The position numbers were made by a program, and so were the translations under genes. DNA of 64,000 nucleotides from assembly GCF_958295425.1 (NCBI RefSeq), contig NC_081146.1, positions 26,233,264-26,297,263 on the forward strand. Reading direction: 5' to 3'. The stretch is from Solea solea. Lineage: Eukaryota; Chordata; Actinopteri; Pleuronectiformes; Soleidae. The notes beneath the pieces are model-generated. The model saw nothing but the letters and a program-made list of their open reading frames with translations. It was not told the origin of the DNA and made no database searches. Of this stretch, positions 32,511-45,186 are shown piece after piece (positions within the stretch are counted from its first letter, which is position 1; every line of letters begins with the position of its first letter).

Positions 32511-32779
32511 GTGAGGAAACAGAAACACGTGATATTGATTTATATTTGAGAAGATACTGGAGCTGTGCACGGTTCAGTCCACAGGGAAAAATAAGCTTTT
32601 AGCAGCGGATCAGTCCATTACACAGGACTGTTCCCAACATGGCCGCACTAATCTGCGAGGGGTGCAGGGGCAATGTTTTGGGTCCCCCCCCCCCCCCCCA
32701 CGTTCAACAGCATTCACATCATTTATGTGCTATTTTTGCATCCGTCGCACTAAATAACTACAAATAACAAATACTGCTG

Positions 32780-33000
32780 ACGCTTTTCCACGACACAGTT
32801 CCAGCTCGACTCGACTCTACTGGGTTTTCTTTTCCTTTTCCATCAGTGATAGAAAGAACCTGGTTGTTTTTTTTTGAGTTCCTGCTCTGACGAGGTTCAG
32901 CTGAGCCGATACTAAAATGTGACGTCAACAGAGAAGAGTCATGAGCACGAAGTCCGACACAAGAATCAAAGCCAACAATGTCCAACTGTAGATCAAAGTT
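32780..33000 (+). repeat. dispersed repeat shared with 54.18 kb
   Basis: Shares CTTTTCCATCAGTGATAGAA, CTGCTCTGACGAGGTTCAGC and GAGTCATGAGCACGA with 54185-54390 in npr1 intron 4. A smaller fragment (CTTTTCCACGACACAGT) occurs at about 40219. Confidence 0.8.
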
Positions 33001-33303
33001 AAAAAGACTTAAAAATCCTACTTATGATTCCAAAATCTACTTAAAGTTGTGATGTGTTGGAAACGTGGGTAAGCGGTCAGACAGTGTGTTGTGCACAGAG
33101 CGCAGCACGACTTCACTCACGATGCTTACATATAAAGACCTCTAGGATTTTTTTTAGGGCATTTTGAATTGGAAATTCAGATTGTTAAAGTTACCTTTAA
33201 AAAATCCATATTTCCCTTTAGCTTCAGCTGACTGGAAGTAAAGTAGCTATGTTAATAAAGTACATCCATCTATCTTTAAAACCCACAATTAGCATCATCA
33301 AGT

Positions 33304-33582
33304 AGGGCTGCAACGATCATTGGATTAATGAATCATTGTTCGATTACTAAAGGAATCATCAGCTATTTTTGTCAATAATTAAAACCAGTTTCTCTGTTTT
33401 TTTTCAGCGTCTTAAATGTGAATATTTTCTGTTTTCTTTGCTCCATATAACAAAGAAATCATTAAAAGAACTCAATCATTTGAGAAACATCCTAATTTCC
33501 AGGTTTGATCAACATTTTCTGAACCAAACAAGTGCTTAATGAATTGATTATGTAAATAATGGTTAGTTGCAGCCCTGCTATC
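33304..33582. mobile_element. fold-back element with GGGCTGCAAC termini
   Basis: Begins AGGGCTGCAACGATCATTGG and ends GGTTAGTTGCAGCCCT, with the termini inverted. The AT-rich interior includes TTTGCTCCATATAACAAAG. Related interiors appear at 40855-40960, 44390-44500 and 51850-52080. The pattern is typical of hAT-like non-autonomous elements. Confidence 0.75.
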
Positions 33583-34812
33583 AAGTGATTTCTGTAAATT
33601 TTTTCACTTCCATCATAAATAACTTCTTATTGTGAACTATATATTGTTCCATATCAAAAACGAACACTCTTATTATGAAATTGAGGGAAATATCATCGCA
33701 GATGTGGTTGGTGTGATATTATGATGTCATTTTAAGCTCCCCTCTACTGAACAGGTGCTTCTTTATCAAAAACTTTGAGCACCTGACCGGACCCCTGCTG
33801 AGCAGGACCCTTCACCGGGGTTGGTCGGAGCTGGGAGTGAGGAGTGAGGCCACCTCCAGTTTGACCACGTTCCTGAGAAATCCACGGACATTGAAACACA
33901 AGGTCTCATTCTCAAGAGAGACCGGTTTCAGACAAACAAACAGAATAGAAGTGCAATTAACAGCAAAAGTCTGGCTGCTCCAAACGGTCAAAGTGGGAAA
34001 TCCCACCTGAAGGGGCCTCGAGTCAGAAATTCTGACTTCCGGTTACAGCAACTGGAATGCACCAATGGAATCCTGAGCCAAGCCTGTCGGGACCCGTCAG
34101 GTCGCGCTGAGTTCAGACAAAAATCCAGAACAGGCTGAGGTTCAGGTGGCGTCGTGTCCGTTCACATGTCCTTTTCAGGTTCTAGAGCAAAATAGAACAG
34201 ATTCATGACTACGGTATAAACATTTTAAAAAAGGGTCACGCGAGGGTGCTGTGCCAATCTCAGCTGACATCGGGTGGAAGGCGAAGTCACACCCTGTACA
34301 GATCGCCAGGCCGTAGATTTTGAAGTGTCTAGATATCGCATCAAACGGTCCAAGAGTTACGGTGAAGAACACGTCTGTGACAGAAGAGTTAACTTCACTT
34401 AAATCTGTAATTTCAGGAGAAACAAGGGTTTTTTCTGACTGGATGTTCACTGTGTCCTGTATGAGACAGACGGGACAGACGGGAGAGACAGACAGGAGAG
34501 ACAGACTGGAGAGACAGACTGGAGAGACAGGACAGACGGGAGAGTCAGGAGAGACGGAACAAGCTGTCCTCTGAATGTGTAGCATTGAGGAGTTTTTCTC
34601 TCTGATCCCAAACTAACAAAGCTCACTGAGGACGGACGAGGACAAGATTATTACTGTGAATTTGACCGTGACCAACTGAGGCAGGTCTCGGTCTCTGCGT
34701 AATTTGATTAAATTTCAGTCGTAAGAGGAAGTTCGCTTGATTGTTCAAGCTCAAGTGACTCGGCTCGTCTGTGGTGAATGTTTTGCTAACGCCTCCTTGT
34801 GTGTTTTCACAG

Positions 34813-34861
34813 GGATAAGTTATTCGTCTGAGGTGGAAGTGGAATACCTGCTGGACAGAGG
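34813..34861 (+). other. npr1 leader segment in exon with start codon
   Basis: 49 nt between the acceptor TTTTCACAG and the ATG. It contains no other ATG. Confidence 0.6.
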
Positions 34862-35621
34862 ATGGCCTGCTGGAAGGAGAGCGCCACCTTCCTGCTGGTT
34901 CTGCTGGTGCTGCTGGACCTGCCGCCGGTCACGGGACGGTCATCCCATCACCACAGCTTGAGACGCCAAACTCGGGGGCACCACGAAAGCCGGGCGCTGC
35001 AGAACATCACGTTGGCCGTCATTTTACCGCAGAGCAACACAGAATACCCGTGGGCTTGGCCTCGCATTGGTCCCGCCCTGGAGCGGGCGGTCAAAACCAT
35101 CAATGCTGACCCGACCATGCTCCCCAACCACCACCTCACCTACGTCTTCAAGAACAGTGAGGACAAGGGTGGGATCTGCTCCGAGTCAATCGCACCGCTC
35201 ATGGCGGTGGACCTAAAACTCGCGTATGACCCGTGGGCTTTCATCGGGCCTGGGTGCTCCTACACCGCCTCCCCTGTTGGTCTCTTTACCACCCACTGGG
35301 ATGTTCCCATGGTTACGGCGGGTGCTCCGGCAGTGGCCTTTTACGGTGGCGTCTACCCGTCGATCACCAACACGGGTCCCACCCACAAGAAGCTCGGGAG
35401 GTTCGCCCTGCGGATCTGTGAGCACTTTGGCTGGCGGGAGCATGTGATGCTCATGTTCAGCGACAACAAAGTGGACGATCGTCCGTGTTACTTCGCGGTG
35501 GAGGGTTTGTACACGGAGCTGAAGAGCATCAACATCACCCTCGTGGACCGAGTGTTCGAAGAGAACAAACCGCCCATCAACTACTCCCAGATCCTCGCGG
35601 ACATCCAGGGCGACGGCCGAG
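34862..35621 (+). CDS. npr1 coding exon 1
   Basis: Large first coding exon, 760 nt, donor GTGAGT, ends in phase 1. Encodes the signal peptide and the membrane-distal half of the ligand-binding domain (residues 1-253). Confidence 0.93.
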
Positions 35622-36945
35622 GTGAGTCCCCTGACCGCCAACCCACCTCGTTGGTTCATTTCAAAAGTGCTAAATATGATTTGTGTTGGCAAAGGCTGTG
35701 ACTGATCGTAGTATTCGACCAAACGAGTTATCTCAGGAACGTCCTGAGGGAATTTCCTCATATTTGGTAGCAACCTTCACTTGGACATGAAGGATGTTCT
35801 CTCTGCGTTTTTGGTGGTCAAGGTTCAAAGCTCATGGTCACTGTAACCTCAAAGATAAACTATTTATATTCCTCCACACACGTGTCAACCATTGCCAGGG
35901 GTATTATCTTTTTTCGCAGTTACTCACTGACCTATTTTTCTGAACGCGATATCAAAGCAATGAACACTTTCAGATTTGGTACAGATGTTCACATGGATGA
36001 CCTGAGTTCTTTTTTTTTTTTGGTTGGCAAAAGTTTGCGTTGGTTCATATCGAATCTGACGTTTGTTTTAATCATCGTTGGTAAACAAACACGAACAAAC
36101 CCCTCGCCTCGCCCCGCGTGTAGACTGAAATTGTCGGTCGGTGTCGGCTAACGTTTGGTTCCTGGTTCCTGGTAATGCTTCCTGACTCCTTTCCTTATTG
36201 ATTCAACTTTTTGTTTCCATTTTTTTCTTTTCTTCGTCTTGTCCCGCTCGAGATTTTCTTATTTTTTGTTTTTACACCGGATGCCCTTCCTGACACAACC
36301 CTCCCGTTTGTCTGGGCTGGAAGTGTTCGTCTGAGTATGTGAGCAGAACATGTCACTGAAGTAAAAAGTCTTAAAGTAGAAGACATTTACTGCACCAAGG
36401 ATTGAGCCATGGTGGATCAGTGGTAGGGCAAGTTGTGGGTTCAATTCCTGGCAAAGACACTAAGTGTTGAAGCGTGTGAATGTGTGAAGCATTTCATCAA
36501 GTGAAGCATTATATACAGACCATAATACCAACTCTTCTTCTTCTCCTAATTTTATTTGGTAGTAACGAGGAAAAAAGAGAGTTAGAGTAAAAGTACACAT
36601 TTTATTTAGTAAAAGTACACAATACGTAGATTTTGTACTTGAGTACATTAGTAGTGCCTCAAATAATCACACGAAAAAGAAATTAAAATTAAATTAAATA
36701 AATGAGTGGCTCCGTTTCTGTGGAAAGTGACATAAGATAAGATAAGGGGTTTTCAACAGTAAGTTGAGTGTTAATCTTCTGTGCACATGACACACGTTTC
36801 CTCCGTGTTTCGCTTGTTTCTTGTTGACTTTGGTCGTGTTTTCCGTGTTTTCCGTGTTTCCGCCTGCTGCTCTGTGACTGAGCCGGGCAGAGATGGTTGT
36901 TAATCCACACATGAGGTCACGATCTTTGCCGCAGGGCATCGTTGT

Positions 36946-36976
<31 letters not shown>

Positions 36977-39588
36977 ACATGATCCGAATCGATGTGTTCT
37001 CGAGTCCAGACGGCAGCTCTGTGCTGTAAATGCCTCTGACACAGTGGAAAAGTCTCCATCAGTGAATGATGCAGCAGATTTCCACAGAGATGAGAGAGAC
37101 AAACGCGTCACAGTGGACTGTGAATATGGAGCTAAACACGAAACGACAGTTCACACGCAGCAGGTTTTAAAATTCATATGTAATTCTGTGTGTTTGGTTT
37201 TAACAAAGCTGTTAAAAAGATTCTATTTGCTGTTAAAATAGAATAAAACTAAAATCTGTCTTTCACTCTCCCACACCAAACCTCATAGAGAAAATCAGTG
37301 ATTTAACATCACACACACAGGAGTTGTTGATCCACTGCTGCCTCTGTCACTACGTTCAAATGTCTTATTTTGTCACTTCAGTGTTTGAAACCCTTTGTTC
37401 AGATTAACCTCAGTGACACAAAGTGACCACACGAGGCAGCAGAGGACCAGCAGCTCCTGTGTCCCTGTGAGCTAAAATCACTGATTTTCTCTCTGGGGTT
37501 TGGTGTGGGAGAGTGAGTGGTTTACAAACTTCACTTTCCTGTTGGAAAAGTCTGTCTCACAGTGAGATAAAGACGTTAAACATGTTCTTGAGACTTAATC
37601 AGGTGTAGATTTTATTACATGAGCCTTTTGTTTAGTGGCTAAAATCTGCTTCTCCATGTTTTCATTGAGCTTTCATCGATGTGTAACACACTGATGATGA
37701 TGATGATGTGTGAGTTCACTCCAAATATCAGTGATAATTACTAACACTGAGTTGACTCACTTTGAAAGTAAATAAATGTAGATAAAATGAACATTATCCC
37801 AGTGAGTGATTTCCACCTAAAACACTTGATTTTCCCTGTGTGAAAGCTCAGATCTGCTCCTCGCTGCTCCTCGCTGCTCCTCGCTGCTCCTCGCTGCTCC
37901 TCGCTCTCCTGGTGATAAAGCGAGTCGTGTCACTGTGCTGGAGTTCAGTAATGCAGTCATAAATCCACCTCTGTGCGGAGGTGTATCAGTGTGTAAACCA
38001 GTCGAGAGCACAAACAAACAGACCACTGCGGTTCCCACAGAGGCACAAAACCTCCCGGCGCGTCATTTATTAACAGAGGTCAGGAAGTCGCCGCCTTATA
38101 TGGAAACTACAGTCGCTCTATCAGATGTGTAGGTATTTCCTGACAAACACACTCGGGCTAATTTTACCTCCAGTCAAACGCTGTGTTCAAACCTCCACTT
38201 ATTACACACATGACAACAAATATGAACGACATCAACACAAACGGTGTAAACAAAGTTGAATCCTTAAACACCTGCCTATAGAAGTCTAGAAACGGATTTT
38301 TGAAAGGTCTATGGTATTCTAAAAATATGTTTCTTGCTGTTATACACCCTTTTATTCCAGGAAAAACAATGTTTGTGTCACTTTGTAAACCACTCACTCT
38401 CCCACACCAAAGCCCACAGAGAAAATCAGTGATTTTAACATCACACACACAGGAGTCGTTGGTCCACTGCTGCCTCCATCACTAAGTTCAAATGTCTTTT
38501 TTGAAATCCTTTGTTCAGATTAAAATCAGTGACACAAAGTGACCACACGAGGCAGCAGAGGACCAGCAGCTCCTGTGTCCCCGCCAGCTAAAATCACTGA
38601 TTTTCTCTGAGGTTTGGTGTGGGAGAGTGAGTGTTTTACAAACCTCGTCTGTGTAACAGTGAAATAAAGACTGACGTAGATTTTATGAAGTGAGTCATAA
38701 AAGTCTGTTTTCGGTCACTGAGACCTGGATGTTTGGATGAGTGGGTGGAGCTTAGTGTTTAGCTTTTATGGTCTGTCTGACTCTTCAATGGAACAATAAT
38801 TTACACGCTGAAATCTTTGATTGTGGAGCAGAAATGAGTCTGCATGTTCGCTCGCCGGTGATTGAACAACCCTCCAGCTGATTGTAGCTCGCAACACTTT
38901 TCTGTTTTTTCGGTCAACAACAACAACCTGATCAGACGGGGGGGTTGATTACTTTTGTCTGACGACCACAGAGTTTTAACCACCGCTTTGTCTAAAACGC
39001 TGCCGTGTGTGTGTGTGTCCAGGTATTACTAGTGTTGTGGGGACCTAAACCTGTTTACACAGTCACATTATGGGGACTTGTCTTCCTTCTGGGGACAAAA
39101 ATCAAGTCTCCATAGTGTAAATTACTACACTTTAAGGTGAAGATATGTTTAAAGGTTAGGTCAGGATTAGGATTAGGCCAGTAGTAATTGTGGTTAAGGA
39201 CAAGGGAGTGGTTGTCGGGAGTAAGCCTACGGGCGGCCGAGACTTGCGCGGTCGCGTCCGGTGCGGTGGAGGCTGAGGCCGGGTCCGGGTCCAGGTCTGG
39301 GTCCAGGTCCAGCTCTGTGGGCTCAGCCAAAGTTCTCTTCTCCTACAACCCCTGAAACTCTAACCTTGCTTTGATTTAAATTGTTTATTGGTTACGGTTT
39401 GGGTTTTTGGTTCCACAACCTTCCACTTGGACGACGACTCGTTCTACCACTGATCCACCGTGTCTCCACACAGTGTGTGTGTGTGTGTGTGTGTTCCTGC
39501 TGTTTTAGACATGAAACACACGCTGATCATAAATAAACGTGTGATAATTGCTCTGTCACCCGGTTTCATCACTTACACTGTTTTTATT

Positions 39589-39636
<48 letters not shown>

Positions 39637-40047
39637 ATAACCAGTTGTGCCTCATTAGGACCAGGTTTTGGTCTCCATGAGGACTACAGGTCCTGACCAG
39701 GTCAGAGTCTTGTAGAGCGTCCTTAGTGAGGACACTCGTGGACATGATGCGTCTCCTGGCTCCTGAACTCGTCTCCGTCCTCCTGCTGCCTCCGTCTCTC
39801 AGGACAGGAGGCGCTGACGTCACACACATCATCCCCCGTCTGTCCGTCCGTCCGTCCGTCCGTTGCCGTGATGGCGAAGCGGACGCCCAATCATCCTGAA
39901 CTAATCTCCCCACCCGGGCCGTGCCTCAGCCCGCTTTTCCGCTTCCTCGCCGTTGTTCCCGTCCATCTGGCAGTAGTTAAAGATTAATATGCTGGAATCT
40001 GAGCGGAGGCTGGATTAGTCCAGACTGAGGAGAGAAGACATCAGCAC

Positions 40048-40096
<49 letters not shown>

Positions 40097-43000
40097 GCAC
40101 GGGAGGTTCTCTGCTCACGTAGCTGTTTTCACTCAGCCACAGATTTAATTCCACCATATTTGATGTTTTTATGAGACTCGTTCTACAACGTTCAGGATCT
40201 GGTCTGAAATATGAAGCTTTTCCACGACACAGTCCTGGTACTGCACGACTCGGCACGCGACCACTTACAGCTCCAAAATCTACTTATGTAGATACTGGAT
40301 CATGGAAAACAGTCATAAGTGTGTGTGTATATTATGGGCTGTCTCAGCAGGGGTCTTCCCTCTGGGACTCTGAACAGAGTGTGAGTCTGATGACGACACG
40401 CCGCTGAGTCTCAGTGCGACTTCATTTTCGTTCCCCCACGGTTTCTTCTTCATCAGTCCCCCCCCCCCCCCCCCGATGAACCGTCCAAAAATCATCTGCT
40501 TCTCTTTAAGAGCAGCTTGGCCCCCGCGGGCCCTCACAGTAACCGGGGCCTCACCGGTATTTTCCTATACATTTATATTGGGATTAATGTCTCTCTCTCT
40601 CTCTGTCTGTCTCTCTGTCTCTCTCAGACGTGATTCAGGTGGACCTCAGAGGTCAGAGGTCACTGCTGTGTGTGTGTGTGTAACATGACCAAATAAAGTC
40701 AGAACCTGCTCAGTAGTCAGTATTATGTCTATATTCGGTCAGCGGAGCAGACGCTCATGTGCAGTTTAAATCAGAGAAGAAAAAAAGACATAAAAAGCAG
40801 TTGGAAATCGTTTATTGTGAACGACGAGTCGTTATTCTGTCCAGAAAATGTGATGATTTTTGTTTATTGGAGCAAAGAAAGAAATTGTTAAAATGTTGTG
40901 AATCAGCAAACGATGTTTTTCGTTTGTTGTAAATTCCTCAATGAGTCAAATAACGAGCGCTGAGTCTTTGTGTTGTGAAAATGTCTCATAATTAGGACTT
41001 TTTGTCTTTTATCTCATGATTTTTACTTGTTTATCTCATGATTTTTACTTGTTGATCTCTTAGTTTCAACCTTTAATCTCATAATTTAGAGTTTTATTCA
41101 GTAATCACGACATTATCTTGTAATTATGACGTATGTCTTCATGATCTGTTTGTCTTTGTGCCTCAGGAAGTTAAAGTTTTGAAGATAGCTGAGAGGCTAA
41201 TTCATAAATTTGGCTGTTGTCGGGGGGACATGCTGGGATTAAAACTAAGATTATGTTGACTGATGTCTAATCTGGGGAAACAGACGTATGTTCTGTCATT
41301 ACACGTCGCAGTCAGCAGGTGGTGTCTTCATCACGGACTTCCTGCTCTAATCAGACTGAATCAATGAGGAGGAGAAGGAGAAAGTTTCAAAGAACCTTCT
41401 CACCTCCTCTGACACTAACGTCCAATTAAAGAGGCTGAGAGTGAAGCTGATGACGAACCACGGGTTTCACTCACAGCTGCAGCCCAACACAGTTCATAAT
41501 GAAGACCAAGCACGGACACTTTCAACATCCACTTCCTCCTGGTTGGAACAATGTTCTGTCGTGGAGACAGAATCGACATGTCCTCCCTGTCCCTGTCCCT
41601 CCTTCTGTGCTGATCGATGTCAGAGCTGCACTGTCCTTCGTTTAGAGCCACGGTCCAGAGTGGAGACGCCAAAAAATAACCTCATTACTAAAGCTGAGGT
41701 CGCATCGAGGTCTCATTACCTGAATCTAAGTCATCAAAACTCACTGATTATCAGTATTCATTTATTATTTTAAATTATATATAAATAAAATATATATATA
41801 TATATATATAAATATAGAATGTATTGCTACAGAGAGAAAAGCCGAGAACTAGTCCTTTAAAAACTCAGCTGTTTCTGAGATGAAGAGGATCCTGGCAGAA
41901 GATAATTGTGCTCATTTTCATCTCATTGTTCCCGACACGAGCGTCACTTCATTCAACGTCGCTCCTGCTGTGGCGCGCGGTGGAGGTGGCGGCATTGTCG
42001 GCGGCAGTGTCGGCAGCAGGGGTTCAACGGGTTGATTCACAGAAATGAAAGTTTCTTTGTTTTTCACACGTAATCTGGTCTAATCTCTGTGGAAGTGGGT
42101 CACCGTTCATCTCCTCACATCTGTGAGTGAGGAAGTGAGCAGGGGTCAGAGGTAAGGGGGCGGAGTCAGAGCCACGACTGTTCTCTTCCTGCTGTGTGTG
42201 TGTGTGTGTGTGTGTGTGCGCACTCTGACCTGTGACACAGCAGCAAACTGCTGACTCATCCTCTCACTCACTGATGATGTCATAGAGTAACCAAAGTGGT
42301 TGCTTAGTAACAAAAAATGCTTCAAAGTAGTAACAGTGAGTCTCAGTTTGCGTTTGTCCACACTAAAACATGATCCTGCAGTTTTCAAAATAAAAGTCTC
42401 AGGTTGCGTTTGTCCACACTAAAACACGACCCTGCACTTTTCAAAATAAAAGTCTCAGTTTGCGTTTGTCCACACTAAAACATGACCCTGCAGTTTACAA
42501 AATAAAAGTCTCAGTTTGCGTTTGTCCACACTAAAACACGACCCTGCACTTTTCAAAATAAAAGTCTCAGTTTGCGTTTGTCCACACTAAAACATGATCC
42601 TGCAGTTTTCAAAATAAAAGTCTCAGGTTGCGTTTTTCCACACTAAAACACGACCCTGCACTTTTCAAAATAAAAGTCTCAGTTTCTATTAGTCCACACT
42701 AAAATGCAACCCTGCAGTTTTCAAAATAAAAGTCTCAGGTTGCGTTTGTCCACACTAAAACACGACCCTGCACTTTTCAAAATAAAAGTCTCAGTTTCTA
42801 TTAGTCCACACTAAAATGCAACCCTGCAGTTTTCAAAATAAAAGTCTCAGGTTGCGTTTGTCCACACTAAAACACGACCCTGCACTTTTCAAAATAAAAG
42901 TCTCAGTTTCTATTAGACCCCACTAAAACATGGCGCAGTTTTTTTTAAATATTTTTTTTACTTTTTGTTCACACAAACACAACCCTGGAGTCTACAAAAT

Positions 43001-45151
43001 AAAAGCCTGGGCTTTTGTTTGTCCAGATTTAGATCTTCTCTGATCATATGTAACAACATTAAATATTGCCCCCAGAACATACGACAGGCGTGGCTTCTGT
43101 ATGACAAAATGACCTTTCACCTGCTGAGGTTTGTTGTGGACCGTGGCTCCGCCCTCAGTGAAACACCTCTGCTGCAGATGTGAGGTCACAAAGTGCATGA
43201 GAGTATTTTTAGAGAGCAGCGTTTTCAGTCTCAGCAGACGGTCAAACTGCGAGGAGGAGGAGGAGAAGGAGGAGGAGGAGGAGGAGGAGGAGGCTTTTAG
43301 CCCTGTTTGGTTTCTGTGGTTTCACGCTCACTTCCTGCTCAGAGGTTATTAAGGCCTGAAACACAATAGAGGCGGAGGGACAGGAACGTGGAGCTGGAGG
43401 AATGTCATCACGGCGCTGGAGACTTCCTGAGGCTCCAGCGCCGTGAGCGAGATCTGGGAGAGGAAGCTGAGGAAAACACTGAACACTGAAATGTCCGTCA
43501 CTCAGAGTAAAGACGCGTCTTCAATAACTGAACAATCACTTTACTGAACGTCTGATTTTCATTCATGTAGAGATTTTGTGTATTAAACATAATTTTTTTT
43601 TTAAATTAGATGTTCACTCAGGTGTTATTTTTCCACATAAAGAAATCATGTTTTATTGTTTTTATTCCTTTAATTATTCATTTATTTGCTCTGACCAGCG
43701 TTCATGGGATGTATTTTTTTTCATTTACATATTTGGTGTCTTCTTCCTTCTTTACCTGAGGCAACAGTTTGTTTTCTGCTGTAAATGAACTAAAATAGAA
43801 CTATTTTTAAAGATAATCAAATATCATAAACGTCTGTGAATGTAGAAAACAAACATATAGACTACAACTGTGTTGTGTTACTGATAACAAGAGAGAAAAC
43901 CTGGCATCTGCCGATCAGTACCTCCATCAATAACATTGATTATTTTTTTAACACAAAAAGAGTCTTAATTGATTTTTTTTCCCTTCAGTGTTGCTACAGA
44001 AACAAACCGCTAATGTAAGAACGAACACACACACACACACACACACAGAGAGAGAGACAGACATGTGGCAGCTATTCTCGCCTCTTGCCGCCGGACTCAC
44101 ACCGGGCAGACGGCGTGTACAGACACAGCACTCATTCATCCTCTCACCAACACTGTGACATTATCATCATCATCATCATCATCATCATCGTCATCATCAT
44201 CAACATCCGTTCACAAACACACAGCTGATTGGATGATGATCTGAGTCATGATCAATAAACTGTATCCCAGAGAAGTCTTTTACGACCATGGCCTTAATCA
44301 AAAAAACCTCCATGTAAAGTCTGTGATATCTTTAATAACATGTTAATAACATTGAGCTTTTATCGATGTTTAACACACTGATGATGTTTAAACATTGTTT
44401 TTTAATAGTTAAAACAAGTCAAACTTCTTAAATGTGAATATGTTCTGGTTTCTTTGCTTCATAAAACAAAGAAATCATCATTTACAGGTTTGACAAACAC
44501 TGATCAATACTTTTATACATTGTATGTCTGAGTGTGTGTTAGTGCAGTCAGTCCCTGAGTCCAACCACACCAGCTGTGTGTGAATGTCCTCACTTACTGT
44601 CCCCGTGTCCCTCTGCGTCGCAGTGATGTTCGTGTGCTGCTCGCCCGACGTCTTCAGGAAGCTGATGGTTCAGTTCCGACGCGCGGACCTTCCTCACGAA
44701 CAGTACGTCTTCTTCTACATCGACGTGTTTGGAGACAGTCTCAACTCAGAGCAGAGACAACCGTGGGCGCGCGGAGACGAGGACGACGCCATCGCCAAGG
44801 ACGCTTTCCAGGTACAGTCAGCTGTCAATCATCCTCATGTCTCCGCCCACATTTAAGTTTTTATTAGCGTGATAAGAACGAGCTACACTCACAGAAAAAT
44901 CATTGATACGATATTATCGCGATATTGAACTCACAATACGATATTATCGCGATATTGAACTTGCGTTAAGATATCATGATATTAAGCCAGAGGGTGGCAG
45001 CAGAGAGACTGACATATGAACGTCTGATCATATATGGTCGTTTTGTCATGAGCCTGATACTGTAACAAGATCAATAAACAACGTCTCTGTCTCTCTCTTT
45101 CTGTCTCTCTCTCTCTCTCTATCGCCCTCTTTCTGTCTCTCTCTCTCTCTC

Positions 45152-45186
<35 letters not shown>

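Larger units (their letters stand above)
32511..34812 (+). other. npr1 leader intron with repeats
   Basis: Holds a C-run at about 32684-32699, a dispersed repeat at 32780-33000, a fold-back element at 33304-33582, and a GACAG/GGAGA tandem repeat at 34465-34560. No coding exon is supported. Confidence 0.5.
35622..44623 (+). other. npr1 intron 1, about 9 kb
   Basis: No internal exon is supported. It holds a SINE (36395-36540), two family A fold-back elements (37260-37650, 38385-38720), a CA-associated dispersed repeat (39018-39740), long GT/CA tracts, a 56-bp minisatellite (42340-42930), GAG and CAT triplet runs (43252-43291, 44160-44203), and short C-runs. Confidence 0.7.

Noticed and set aside
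36395..36450. Possible tRNA gene from A- and B-box-like motifs
   Set aside because: No complete cloverleaf can be drawn and a SINE tail follows, so it is a tRNA-derived SINE.
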